The position numbers and the translations under genes are program-made. The notes under the pieces were generated by a model. That model was given only the letters and a program-made list of their open reading frames with translations, made no database searches and was not told the DNA's origin. A stretch of DNA of 14,689 nt. Source: an uncultured Alphaproteobacteria bacterium (GTDB lineage: Bacteria; Pseudomonadota; Alphaproteobacteria; Micavibrionales; Micavibrionaceae). Below are positions 1-6,300 of the stretch, piece by piece (position 1 is the stretch's first letter; every line of letters starts with the position of its first letter). The stretch lies in contig CAMLMM010000048.1 in NCBI GenBank assembly GCA_946481105.1, positions 1 to 14,689 of the forward strand, in the 5' to 3' direction.

Positions 1-1
1 C

Positions 2-388
2 GCGGATGGGGCTGTTGAACATATGGGTGACAACCGAACTGGCGCCGGCGATGGGGATGATGAAAATATCCTAATTGACCTTATGAGTTTGTCTTTTGAA
101 GTTCTCAAAATTCCTTTTGTCATTTCTATTTATGATGCTGCGGTGAAACGGCAGAATTTCCAAAGCGTCCGCAATTGCTTCCTGCGAATTATCAATGATG
201 AAACCGGGATTGAATTAATGCGCTTTCATCTGGATAAAGAATTTCAAGAGAGTCCGAATGCAACCGGTGTGGTTGTGGGGTTTTTAGAACGATCCGGCCC
301 GAACTGGTTCTTTGAAGGAACGGGGCGGATGTTGGAAAACGGTCTCAAAGAAATTGCTACGGAATACGGCATTGTTGTCGCCCATTAA
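2..388 (+). CDS. TerD-family stress/tellurium-resistance protein, 3' part only
   Basis: The reading frame is open from the first bases of the window, so the gene is cut at the left edge; the ATG at 23 lies inside it and is not the start. The 128 codons present match the C-terminal half of TerD/TerE/CABP proteins: the acidic metal-binding loop GDNRTGAGDGDDE (from about residue 9 of the visible part), then an IYDA..R.QNF segment, an E..R..L strand, and the closing GTGRML..GL....YGI helix. Family members bind calcium through such acidic loops and are linked to tellurite, phage and oxidative stress resistance; the molecular role is poorly known. The gene converges on pyrF with 15 bases between the stop codons and no obvious hairpin. 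Other ter genes may lie upstream, outside the window. The family call is firm; the exact member (TerD, TerE or TerZ) is not decided. Confidence 0.88.
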   Translation, partial: ADGAVEHMGDNRTGAGDGDDENILIDLMSLSFEVLKIPFVISIYDAAVKRQNFQSVRNCFLRIINDETGIELMRFHLDKEFQESPNATGVVVGFLERSGPNWFFEGTGRMLENGLKEIATEYGIVVAH

Positions 389-403
389 ATTCCGGCTATC
401 TGT

Positions 404-1117
404 TCATAAGGATGTAATAGATTCCATTATGCTGCAAGCGGCTGCCTTGGGGTCAGACGCCCCTGTAATCGGACGTCCAATAACAAGATGTGTTGCACCC
501 AGTTTTATTGCCTGCTCCGGCGTCATGATACGCTTTTGATCGCCAGTCTCTGCCCCGGCGGGACGTATTCCCGGTACCATCAGCACAAAATCATTGCCAA
601 GCGCTGTGCGCAAATCCTGTATTTCCTGGGCTGAACAAACAACCCCAGCCAAACCACAGTCGCGCGTCAGGGTTCCTAATCGGATAACCTGGTCTTTGAC
701 TGGCCCCTGCTGACCCACCCGGGATAAATTCTCGTCGTTCAACGAAGTTAAAACCGTGACCGCCAGTAATTTGGGTGCAGCATAGCCAAGTCGCTGCGCT
801 TCATTTTGCACCGTCTCCTGCGCCAGACGCAGCATATCGAGCCCCCCCGCCGCATGAACATTGGTATAGGCAATGCCCAGATGAACCGCAGCTTTCAAAG
901 CCCCCGACACGGTATTAGGGATATCATGAAATTTCAAATCCAGAAAAACAGGGATATCAGGGCAGGCTTTTTGAATGGATCGAACACCGGAGGGACCATG
1001 ACTCACAAAAAATTCAAGGCCCAGTTTTATGCCGCAACCCGCCAGACTTACCTGCTTCGATAAATCTATTGCTGCATCCAGGTTATCTGTATCAATTGCA
1101 CAAAAAATTCGAGTCAT
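404..1117 (-). CDS. pyrF: Orotidine 5'-phosphate decarboxylase
   Basis: Catalyses the last step of UMP synthesis, decarboxylation of orotidine monophosphate, in the cytosol. The 237-residue protein has the usual family length. It carries the signature LDLKFHDIPNTV at residues 59-70, with the catalytic D60, K62 and D65 (D-x-K-x-x-D), an earlier catalytic-type lysine at K31 in KLGLEFF, D9 in the first strand, and the phosphate-binding segments VPGIRP (181-186) and ATHLVIGRPIT (208-218). Its ATG overlaps the stop codon of the upstream lapA-like gene by four bases (ATGA), so the two are almost certainly translationally coupled and belong to the ihfB-lapA-pyrF run. No separate ribosome-binding site of note is visible. 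The identity is secure. Confidence 0.97.
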   Translation of the reverse strand: MTRIFCAIDTDNLDAAIDLSKQVSLAGCGIKLGLEFFVSHGPSGVRSIQKACPDIPVFLDLKFHDIPNTVSGALKAAVHLGIAYTNVHAAGGLDMLRLAQETVQNEAQRLGYAAPKLLAVTVLTSLNDENLSRVGQQGPVKDQVIRLGTLTRDCGLAGVVCSAQEIQDLRTALGNDFVLMVPGIRPAGAETGDQKRIMTPEQAIKLGATHLVIGRPITGASDPKAAACSIMESITSL

Positions 1118-1401
1118 GAGGGCATTATATTCTTGGTGGCAGGGGCTTTTTCCATCCGTTTCAATTTATAGCGTAGCCGGCGAAATCCCTGGCGCAAATC
1201 AGCATTATTCAACCATACGATCAGGCCACCCCAGATAAAGCCGACAAAAACCGCCGCCACGAACAAAATGGAAAAAGGAATACTCTGGGATTCAAAAAAC
1301 GGAAATAAGGAAAAACTGACATCTACTCGATTTAGTAACGCTACCCAGAACATCAGCGTTATAAAAAAAAATGTCACCAGATATTTTATAAAAACTGACA
1401 T
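1114..1401 (-). CDS. LapA-like small inner-membrane protein (DUF1049 type)
   Basis: A 95-residue protein with two membrane segments, about residues 5-24 and 41-64. They are separated by a short loop (NRVDVSFSLFPFFESQSIP) and followed by a basic cytoplasmic tail (RQGFRRLRYKLKRME). This size and topology, with VSFSLFP before the second segment, fit the LapA/DUF1049 family, which in enterobacteria works with LapB/YciM in lipopolysaccharide assembly. No lapB is visible here, so the role is inferred. It starts 13 bases after the ihfB stop with an AGGA ribosome-binding site about seven bases before the ATG, and overlaps pyrF by four bases. ihfB followed by a lapA-type gene is a recurrent proteobacterial order and supports the call. 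Confidence 0.8.
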   Translation of the reverse strand: MSVFIKYLVTFFFITLMFWVALLNRVDVSFSLFPFFESQSIPFSILFVAAVFVGFIWGGLIVWLNNADLRQGFRRLRYKLKRMEKAPATKNIMPS

Positions 1402-1414
1402 TGCCTATCCTGAA

Positions 1415-1708
1415 TTATTCGGCCTCTCCGTCTGCATTCAGCAATTCACGCAGTTCCTTGCCCGTCTTGAAAAACGGGAGGCGCTTCGCCTCAACCTTGA
1501 CCGACTGGCCGGTACGGGGATTACGACCGGTACGAGCGGCACGTTCCTTGACTGAGAAAGTACCATATCCACGCAACTCAACTCGGTCCCCTTGCACCAA
1601 GGCTTCGGTAATACCATTAAAGAAAGCGTCGACGACTTTCTCGATATCGCGCAGATAAAGATGCGGGTTACGCTCCGATAAATTCTGTATCAGTTCAGAA
1701 CGGGTCAT
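1415..1708 (-). CDS. ihfB: Integration host factor subunit beta
   Basis: Beta subunit of the heterodimeric nucleoid protein IHF, which bends DNA sharply at specific sites in recombination, promoter control and replication initiation. The 97-residue product MTRSELIQ... has the family length. It contains the DNA-binding arm [12 protein letters not shown] at residues 61-72, including the intercalating P64, and the core LRGYGTFSV at 45-53. An in-frame ATG lies 20 codons upstream (1768), but the start at 1708 is preferred because it gives the normal family N-terminus and has a strong GGGGGAG ribosome-binding site. The beta assignment over alpha or HU rests on the SELI...NPHL.L.D.E..V start. It leads the ihfB-lapA-pyrF cluster and lies about 700 bases from the proposed replication origin. 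Confidence 0.93.
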   Translation of the reverse strand: MTRSELIQNLSERNPHLYLRDIEKVVDAFFNGITEALVQGDRVELRGYGTFSVKERAARTGRNPRTGQSVKVEAKRLPFFKTGKELRELLNADGEAE

Positions 1709-1738
1709 TTTCTCCCCCAATGGCTTGCTTAATCCCCG

Positions 1739-1768
1739 TATTCTTCTCCCAACCCTTAGCCGAGTCAA
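1739..1768 (-). promoter_or_regulatory. Candidate sigma-70-type promoter for ihfB-lapA-pyrF
   Basis: On the minus strand a TTGACT -35 box (1763-1768) is followed after 18 bases by AGAATA (1739-1744). Transcription would begin near 1732, about 24 bases before the preferred ihfB start. This also argues against the longer ORF start at 1768, which would lie inside the promoter. Seen by eye only; the -10 box is imperfect. Confidence 0.45.
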
Positions 1769-1802
1769 GAGATATTCCTGAATGAAATTAATAAGTTAAC
1801 GT

Positions 1803-2420
1803 CTATTGGCCAAAAGTATCGTCAAGGACAGGCAAATCTTCGATAAGCAGCTTTTCATTGAAAAGGCTGACGTGCCCTTCGGGCGTGACGGTTATATCGG
1901 CCTGAAAAAGGGAATCCTTGAAAACCATCTGCGCCTGTAGGTGATAGGACCCACCCGCATTATCCGATGGCAGCAGCATCAAGGGGTTAATCATTTTGCC
2001 AATTGACCGCCGGGCAGCTGGCGGTGGTTCATCACGCCAGGCAATATCATCAACAGACTCGACAATCAGGAAACGCCCGTGACGGCCGCGCACGAATTGG
2101 AAGAAAAACCGCACATAATCGGCCACTGTGTCACGGCTAATGATTACCGGACAACGCTGGTTCAGGGCGTAAAGAGGCACATTAGTAAAATCAATGACAA
2201 TAAAATCATCATCTTTATTTAAAACAAAGCGGCGTGCTGGCGGCATATGCGTATGATCCGCCATATCATAAAAACGGTATCCGGGATAAAAGGATAGATC
2301 ACGGGCCATAACCAAAGTTTGATCCGGGCTGAAACCAATCCCGTCAAATATAGGCCCGGTTCGTTCAATCAAGCTCAGCGTTTCGGCTTCATTAAGCTTA
2401 ACGTATGAATCCTGAAACAT
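1803..2420 (-). CDS. Conserved hypothetical protein beside the putative origin
   Basis: A 205-residue, probably cytosolic protein with no signal peptide or membrane segment. I do not recognise an assigned function. The sequence looks like a genuine conserved protein: aromatic- and charge-rich blocks such as FYPGYRFYDMAD (44-55), FIVIDFTNVPLYALN, YVRFFFQFVRGRHGRFLIVE and DDIAWRDEPPPAARRSIGKM, then a C-terminal part of alternating beta-like strands. The RGRHGRF and DDIAW...PPPAAR blocks give the impression of a family shared among alphaproteobacteria, but that is recall, not a search. The start at 2420 has only a weak GGGGTG-type ribosome-binding site. It is divergent from hemE across the 317-bp candidate origin, so its promoter must lie in or next to that region. 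It ends 94 bases before the preferred ihfB start. Confidence 0.75.
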   Translation of the reverse strand: MFQDSYVKLNEAETLSLIERTGPIFDGIGFSPDQTLVMARDLSFYPGYRFYDMADHTHMPPARRFVLNKDDDFIVIDFTNVPLYALNQRCPVIISRDTVADYVRFFFQFVRGRHGRFLIVESVDDIAWRDEPPPAARRSIGKMINPLMLLPSDNAGGSYHLQAQMVFKDSLFQADITVTPEGHVSLFNEKLLIEDLPVLDDTFGQ

Positions 2421-2447
2421 TTCGCTACACCCCAGTCAGGTTAAGTC

Positions 2448-2456
2448 TGTGGAAAA
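2448..2456 (-). promoter_or_regulatory. DnaA box, one mismatch
   Basis: Minus-strand TTTTCCACA differs from the TTATCCACA consensus at the third base. It lies at the left side of the candidate origin, just upstream of the 205-codon gene. Confidence 0.5.
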
Positions 2457-2625
2457 CATGAATGGAATATCAGGAATAACCCCGTGGGTCAATTCGCCCA
2501 CAATTTTTCTATGGCTCACGGAACTATTTTTACAAGGCGTATAACACAAACCGGTTTTCTTATCAGAACGGGGACAAAAATCCTGACCATCAAAGCAGTC
2601 ACTGTCCTGAACTATCCGTAGCGCA

Positions 2626-2634
2626 TGTGGATAA
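2626..2634 (-). promoter_or_regulatory. DnaA box, perfect match
   Basis: Minus-strand TTATCCACA is an exact match to the strong DnaA consensus. It is the anchor of the right-hand cluster of boxes, about 55 bases before the A/T tract. Confidence 0.7.
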
Positions 2635-2648
2635 GAAGCGGATAAGTT

Positions 2649-2657
2649 TTATCCCCA
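2649..2657 (+). promoter_or_regulatory. DnaA box, one mismatch
   Basis: Plus-strand TTATCCCCA differs from TTATCCACA at one base. It faces the perfect box across a weaker copy (2637-2645, minus-strand TTATCCGCT, two mismatches), so three box-like sites fall within 32 bases. Confidence 0.5.
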
Positions 2658-2688
2658 TGATTCAGGCCCCCTACTACTTACTACATCC

Positions 2689-2712
2689 TTTTAAAATATA
2701 TCTTTTTTTATA
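2689..2712. other. A/T-only tract, candidate DNA unwinding element
   Basis: Twenty-four bases containing a single C lie between the DnaA box cluster and hemE. Easily melted A/T tracts beside DnaA boxes are typical of origins. The tract may equally be the -10 region of the hemE promoter; the two roles are not exclusive, since hemE transcription starts inside the Caulobacter origin. Confidence 0.45.
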
Positions 2713-2737
2713 GAGGAGTTTCTGGTTCACTCCGCCC

Positions 2738-3766
2738 ATGGTTAAGAAATTTCTGAATGTCCTGCACGGTCATATTGACCCTGTTCCCCCTGTCTGGCTG
2801 ATGCGTCAGGCAGGACGCTATCTGCCGGAATACAAGGCTGTCCGGGCACAGGCAGGTGAATTTCTTGACCTGGTTTATAACCCGGAACTGGCAACGGAAG
2901 TGACATTGCAACCGCTCCGCCGATACGGCTTTGATGCCGCTATCCTCTTTTCGGACATACTGACCGTCCCGCAGGCATTAGGCCAGGCAGTCAGCTTTGC
3001 GGCCAATCATGGCCCGGTGCTGGGACAGCTTCCGGACCATCTGAATTTCCGGGAAGCTGCCTTCCATGAATTCATGACCCCCGTTTACGAAACCGTCAGC
3101 CGCATTCGCACAGGCATGGAGCAGGAAGGCTTTACTGACACCGCGCTAATTGGGTTTAGCGGCGCGCCATGGACATTGGCCTGTTACATGATTGAACAGA
3201 AAGGCAGCCGCGATTTCCAGCAGACGCGCCTTTATGCGCTTCGGCAGACGGAGAAGTTTGCCGCCCTGATGAATGTGCTGGTTGAAGCCGTGGCGGCCTA
3301 TCTGATTAAGCAGGTCAGAGCCGGGGCGGAAGCTATCCAGATATTTGACAGCTGGGCCGGGGTGGTACCTGAAACCAAACTTCAAGATTGGATCATCGAA
3401 CCCACGGCCCGGATCGTGAAAACCCTGAAGGTAATTTGCCCAGACATTCCGGTTATCGGCTTCCCGAAAGGAATTGGAGCGAACCTTCACACCTATGTGG
3501 CCGGAACAGGGATTGATGCTCTCAGTCTGGACGCACAGACGTCCTTGGAGTGGGCTGCCACAGTTCTGCCACCCCATGTCACCATCCAGGGCAATATGGA
3601 CCCCTTGGCGCTTATCGCCGGCGGTAGCGAGCTGGATCTTCAGGTCGATCATATCCTTGAGGTCATGAAAGGCCGTCGCCACATTTTCAATCTAGGGCAT
3701 GGAATTGACAAAGACACGCCACCCGAACACGTGGCGCAGTTGGTAAACCGTATACGCGGGGCGTGA
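2738..3766 (+). CDS. hemE: Uroporphyrinogen decarboxylase
   Basis: Decarboxylates the four acetate side chains of uroporphyrinogen III to give coproporphyrinogen III in heme synthesis; cytosolic. The 342-residue product has full family length. It shows the N-terminal signature PPVWLMRQAGRYLPEY (17-32), the catalytic aspartate D73 in FSDIL, the second signature GFSGAPWTLACYM (139-151), FDSWAG (203-208) and the C-terminal NLGHGI with H321. There is no in-frame start upstream. The nearest ribosome-binding-like sequence, GAGGAG at 2713-2718, lies 19 bases before the ATG, which is too far to be ordinary, so initiation may use another signal. The gene borders the candidate origin, as in Caulobacter and Rickettsia, and hemJ, a later step of the same pathway, is about 9 kb to the right. 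Confidence 0.98.
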   Translation: MVKKFLNVLHGHIDPVPPVWLMRQAGRYLPEYKAVRAQAGEFLDLVYNPELATEVTLQPLRRYGFDAAILFSDILTVPQALGQAVSFAANHGPVLGQLPDHLNFREAAFHEFMTPVYETVSRIRTGMEQEGFTDTALIGFSGAPWTLACYMIEQKGSRDFQQTRLYALRQTEKFAALMNVLVEAVAAYLIKQVRAGAEAIQIFDSWAGVVPETKLQDWIIEPTARIVKTLKVICPDIPVIGFPKGIGANLHTYVAGTGIDALSLDAQTSLEWAATVLPPHVTIQGNMDPLALIAGGSELDLQVDHILEVMKGRRHIFNLGHGIDKDTPPEHVAQLVNRIRGA

Positions 3767-3775
3767 AAAGCACCG

Positions 3776-3798
3776 CCCCCGCCTGGATAGGGCGGGGG
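3776..3798 (+). terminator. GC-rich hairpin after hemE, probable terminator
   Basis: CCCCCGCC (3776-3783) and GGCGGGGG (3791-3798) form a perfect 8-bp stem with a 7-base loop, starting nine bases after the hemE stop. There is no T-run immediately behind it, only TTTT some ten bases later, so it is not a textbook intrinsic terminator and may instead stabilise the 3' end. It separates hemE from the oppositely oriented gene at 3853. Confidence 0.55.
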
Positions 3799-3852
3799 TC
3801 GGCAGACGGTTTTGCAACATTCACCTAGAAAATCTGTCTTGCGCAGAAGGGG

Positions 3853-4257
3853 TCATTTCCGCAGCAATTTTGAACTTTCCAGAGCCACGTCCCCGGCACA
3901 ATGGCGATAGGAACGTATGGCTTCAATAGCGTTGGTTGCAGAGTTTCCGGCCGCGCGCCGGGTCCGTTCGCCAGTGGTTTTCAATACCGTATCGCCGCTC
4001 TGTAAGGGGTCTAAGAGCTTTTGGCAACGGGCATCCACCAGGACCGGGGAAGGAGAAACGATAAAATTTTGAACGACTGCGGGTGCGATAGTCCGTGAGA
4101 CTTTCGGCATCGGCAGGATAATATCAGCATGGGCGCGCGCCGTGGACATAAGAAGCGCCGCCGTGAAGGTAAACATCACGATGGTGAGCCAAAGAAGGAC
4201 GAGGTCTTTGAAAGTCCGGCGCGAAACGATGACGCCGCCATATATATTGTTCTGCAT
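3853..4257 (-). CDS. Hypothetical small secreted or periplasmic protein
   Basis: The frame is open as far as 4944, but beyond about 4284 it merely shadows ppsR on the other strand. I place the start at the ATG at 4257, giving 134 residues: a basic N-terminus (SRRTFK), a hydrophobic stretch LVLLWLTIVMFTFTAALLM, then STARAHA followed by DIILPMP, a convincing Sec signal peptide with an A-x-A cleavage site near residue 44. An ATG at 4284 (143 residues) is an alternative; neither has a strong ribosome-binding site. The mature part, about 90 residues, holds two cysteines (ARCQKL and YRHCAG) that could form a disulfide, and is rich in basic residues. I recognise no family. It is divergent from ppsR and convergent with hemE. 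The signal peptide makes a real gene likely. Confidence 0.65.
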   Translation of the reverse strand: MQNNIYGGVIVSRRTFKDLVLLWLTIVMFTFTAALLMSTARAHADIILPMPKVSRTIAPAVVQNFIVSPSPVLVDARCQKLLDPLQSGDTVLKTTGERTRRAAGNSATNAIEAIRSYRHCAGDVALESSKLLRK

Positions 4258-4449
4258 TCTACCCACCCGAAACTTCGCAGTCATTGCGATTATTTTTTCC
4301 AGCGCCGTTAACCGGCTTATACTTCCATTGCACCACACCCCATACCTTATGACAAATACTTTCGCTTCGAATTTAGCTGGAAGTTTTATTAAATTTGGAA
4401 CAAATTGCTGTGGCGCACAGCGAATGCACAAGGGAAGATATTGAATCTC

Positions 4450-5283
4450 ATGACAAAACTGACTGTTCATCTGGTATCGGATTCCACTGGCGGCACGCTG
4501 CAAAGCCTGGTCGATGCCGCGCTGGCGCAGTTTGATACAGGTGATATTACCCAGAAACTCTGGCCCCAAATCCGGAGCGAGAGCCAATTGGATAGAGCCA
4601 TAAGTGCTATACAGGCGCATAATGGTCCGGTGTTTTACACCTTGGTCGACCATGCCCTGATACATCGTCTGGAAGAAGCCTGCGGCGCGCTGGGGGTAAT
4701 CTGCACCCCGATCATGGCCCCATTGCTTGACACCCTCTCCCAGACACTTCAGCAGGCCCCGCAGAACCGTCCGGGGCTTCAGCACAAAATGGATGATTTG
4801 TATTTCAAGCGGATGGAGGCCATCGACTTTGCCCTGAATTTCGATGACGGGCAGAGCGTCAACGGGATTGATACGGCCGATGTCATTCTGGTGGGCGTAT
4901 CGCGGACATCGAAGACACCAACTTGTGTCTATCTGGCCCGGCATGGTGTCCGGGCGGCCAATATCCCCCTGACACCACCCGTCCCCTTCCCCGGTGAGGT
5001 ACTGAAACTGACCAAGCCGCTGTTTGTCGGGCTGACAGAGTCCGCCGACCGGCTGATTACGCTGCGGGCCACGCGGCTGAAGATGGATGCGGGGCAGATG
5101 GCGATGTTCCCCAATGATTATACTGACCCGGAGAAGGTCGAGGACGAATTGCGCTGGGCGACGAAATTCTTCCGCCAGCAGGGCTGGCCCATTCTGGATG
5201 TCACCCGCCGCTCGGTCGAGGAAACGGCGGCCGAGATACTGGTTCTGCTGCAGGACTTTCAGGCGCAGCGCATAACAGGTTAG
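4450..5283 (+). CDS. ppsR: Pyruvate, phosphate dikinase regulatory protein (PPSR, DUF299)
   Basis: A bifunctional serine/threonine kinase and phosphorylase of the DUF299 family. It inactivates pyruvate phosphate dikinase or PEP synthase by ADP-dependent phosphorylation and restores it by phosphorolysis. The 277-residue product begins TVHLVSDSTGGT (5-16), has the P-loop GVSRTSKT (149-156) followed by TPTCVYLA, NIPLTPPVPFPGEV, and the C-terminal YTDPEKVEDELRWA..F block. ATG 4450 gives the family start. A TTG at 4441, three codons earlier and five bases behind AGGGA, is better placed for the ribosome and may be the true start. aroE follows after eight bases, so the two form an operon. In Caulobacter the DUF299 gene is next to the origin, followed by maf and aroE; maf is absent here. 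Confidence 0.95.
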   Translation: MTKLTVHLVSDSTGGTLQSLVDAALAQFDTGDITQKLWPQIRSESQLDRAISAIQAHNGPVFYTLVDHALIHRLEEACGALGVICTPIMAPLLDTLSQTLQQAPQNRPGLQHKMDDLYFKRMEAIDFALNFDDGQSVNGIDTADVILVGVSRTSKTPTCVYLARHGVRAANIPLTPPVPFPGEVLKLTKPLFVGLTESADRLITLRATRLKMDAGQMAMFPNDYTDPEKVEDELRWATKFFRQQGWPILDVTRRSVEETAAEILVLLQDFQAQRITG

Positions 5284-5291
5284 GAGTTACT

Positions 5292-6104
5292 ATGATACAG
5301 GCAGGCGTTATCGGGCACCCCATCAGCCACAGTAAATCCCCGCGCATTCATGGATACTGGCTGCAGCATTACGGTATTGACGGGACATACACGGCGATTG
5401 ATATTGCGCCCGGGGAGTTGGCTGAACATGTACAGCAATTAAAAGACCAGGGCTTTGCGGGTTTCAATGTGACCATTCCACATAAACAGGCCATTATGCC
5501 TCTGTGTGATACACTGAGTGACGCCGCCCGCTCCATCGGCGCGGTGAATACAGTGGTGATAAGGGATGGCAGGCTGCACGGGGACAATACCGATGCCTTT
5601 GGTTTTACCCGCAATCTGGAGGAAACTATCCCTGACTTTAACTGGACGCAGGCCCCGGCACTGTTGATTGGTGCGGGCGGTGCGGCGCGGGCGGTTATGT
5701 GGGCGTTGAAGGATAAGGGTGTGCCGGAGATCCGCATCACCAACCGCACGGTGGATAAGGCGCAGGACCTCGCCAGCCTGTATGGCGGGAAAGTGATTGC
5801 GTGGGAAGACAGAAGCGCAGCAATAGCGGGGGTTGGGTTGGTGATTAACACCTCTGCCCTCGGCATGGCGGGTCAGCCAAAGCTGGAGATTGGCCTGCGC
5901 GCGCAGGGGAAAGACACGGTCGTATATGATATTGTTTATACGCCGCTCATGACCGATTTGCTGCAACAGGCACAGGCGCAGCAATGCCGCATTGTGACCG
6001 GGATCGGAATGCTGTTGCACCAGGCCCGGCCCGGCTTCGCCGCCTGGTTCGGCGGCGATATCCCGACCGTGACCGATGACTTGCGGCAACGTCTCCTGTC
6101 GTAG
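5292..6104 (+). CDS. aroE: Shikimate dehydrogenase
   Basis: NADPH-dependent reduction of 3-dehydroshikimate to shikimate in aromatic amino-acid synthesis. The 270-residue protein is complete. It has GHPISHSKSP (8-17) with the shikimate-binding serines, GFNVTIPHK with catalytic K65, AVNTVV (84-89), GDNTDAFGF with catalytic D101, the dinucleotide-binding loop LLIGAGGAARAV (124-135), the NADP-type NRT at 151-153, NTSALGM (186-192) and the C-terminal GMLLHQARPGFAAWFG. An AGGAG ribosome-binding site overlaps the ppsR stop codon and lies five bases before the ATG, implying coupled translation with ppsR. The last 24 bases of the gene lie in one copy of a 51-bp imperfect repeat found again behind the chemoreceptor gene. 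Confidence 0.97.
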   Translation: MIQAGVIGHPISHSKSPRIHGYWLQHYGIDGTYTAIDIAPGELAEHVQQLKDQGFAGFNVTIPHKQAIMPLCDTLSDAARSIGAVNTVVIRDGRLHGDNTDAFGFTRNLEETIPDFNWTQAPALLIGAGGAARAVMWALKDKGVPEIRITNRTVDKAQDLASLYGGKVIAWEDRSAAIAGVGLVINTSALGMAGQPKLEIGLRAQGKDTVVYDIVYTPLMTDLLQQAQAQQCRIVTGIGMLLHQARPGFAAWFGGDIPTVTDDLRQRLLS

Positions 6105-6131
6105 TTAATAGTTCGTTCCGCAATTTTGGGA
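6081..6131 (+). repeat. 51-bp imperfect direct repeat, copy A
   Basis: Matches 8156-8206 at about 40 of 51 positions by my count, with the exact core GTTAATAGTTCGTT at 6104-6117. It covers the 3' end and stop codon of aroE and continues into the spacer. Together the two copies bracket the chemoreceptor gene. Confidence 0.6.
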
Positions 6132-6138
6132 AAAAAGT

Positions 6139-6181
6139 GGGGGAGTTCAACTCCAATAAAAATACATTGAAACTCTCCCCC
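6139..6181 (+). other. Hairpin-forming inverted repeat between aroE and the chemoreceptor gene
   Basis: GGGGGAG (6139-6145) pairs with CTCCCCC (6175-6181), and TTCAA (6146-6150) with TTGAA (6167-6171), leaving a three-base bulge on the right arm. The left arm can instead fold on itself, since GGAGTT-C-AACTCC (6142-6154) is a perfect short palindrome, so two exclusive structures are possible. No T-run follows. It may end ppsR-aroE transcription or act in the chemoreceptor leader. Confidence 0.45.
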
Positions 6182-6241
6182 AATACCATACTAAAGTGTT
6201 TAGGTATTATTTCATAATAACAATTTTTCTTAGGTTGTTAG

Positions 6242-6252
6242 TATAATATAAT
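6242..6252 (+). promoter_or_regulatory. Candidate -10 element(s) of the chemoreceptor promoter
   Basis: Two overlapping perfect TATAAT hexamers (6242-6247 and 6247-6252) lie in a very A/T-rich stretch about 50 bases before the chemoreceptor start. I find no good -35 box at 16-18 bases, so the call rests on the -10 alone. Confidence 0.35.
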
Positions 6253-6300
6253 ATCCTGGTGCCTTCCTTTGTTTCCTTCTTGCCTTTTCTCGAGGTTAAA

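Larger units (their letters stand above)
2421..2737. other. Candidate chromosomal replication origin (oriC) between divergent genes
   Basis: A 317-bp non-coding gap between the leftward 205-codon gene and rightward hemE. It holds one perfect DnaA box (2626-2634), two one-mismatch boxes (2448-2456 and 2649-2657), a weaker two-mismatch copy at 2637-2645, and a 24-bp A/T tract (2689-2712) that could be the unwinding element. Two GANTC sites, the target of the alphaproteobacterial CcrM methylase, lie at 2659-2663 and at the left border, 2407-2411. In Caulobacter the origin adjoins the 5' end of hemE, and ppsR- and aroE-type genes are close by, as here. Genes on both sides point away from the gap. 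No clear CtrA site (TTAA-N7-TTAA) or IHF site was found. The origin call is inference from position plus motifs. Confidence 0.65.

Noticed and set aside
1709..1768. Twenty-codon N-terminal extension of IhfB
   Set aside because: It exceeds the family length, is preceded by no good ribosome-binding site, and overlaps a plausible promoter.
2473..2503. Inverted repeat GTGGG/CCCAC in the origin gap as a regulatory site
   Set aside because: Only five-base arms around an eight-base loop, likely by chance; not needed for the origin call.
3146..3682. 178-codon open frame on the - strand inside hemE
   Set aside because: Fully antisense to hemE. The product has no recognisable motif, and the conserved hemE frame explains the sequence.
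4258..4944. Upstream extension of the minus-strand frame at 3853 to 363 codons
   Set aside because: The extension is antisense to ppsR and would bury a clear signal peptide in the middle of the protein. The real start is near 4257 or 4284.
5439..6089. 216-codon open frame on the - strand inside aroE
   Set aside because: Antisense shadow with low-complexity composition; aroE motifs fully account for the region.
6259..6300. Earlier ATG giving a 628-residue chemoreceptor
   Set aside because: ATG 6301 has a well-placed GAGG site and gives the normal charged-then-hydrophobic N-terminus.
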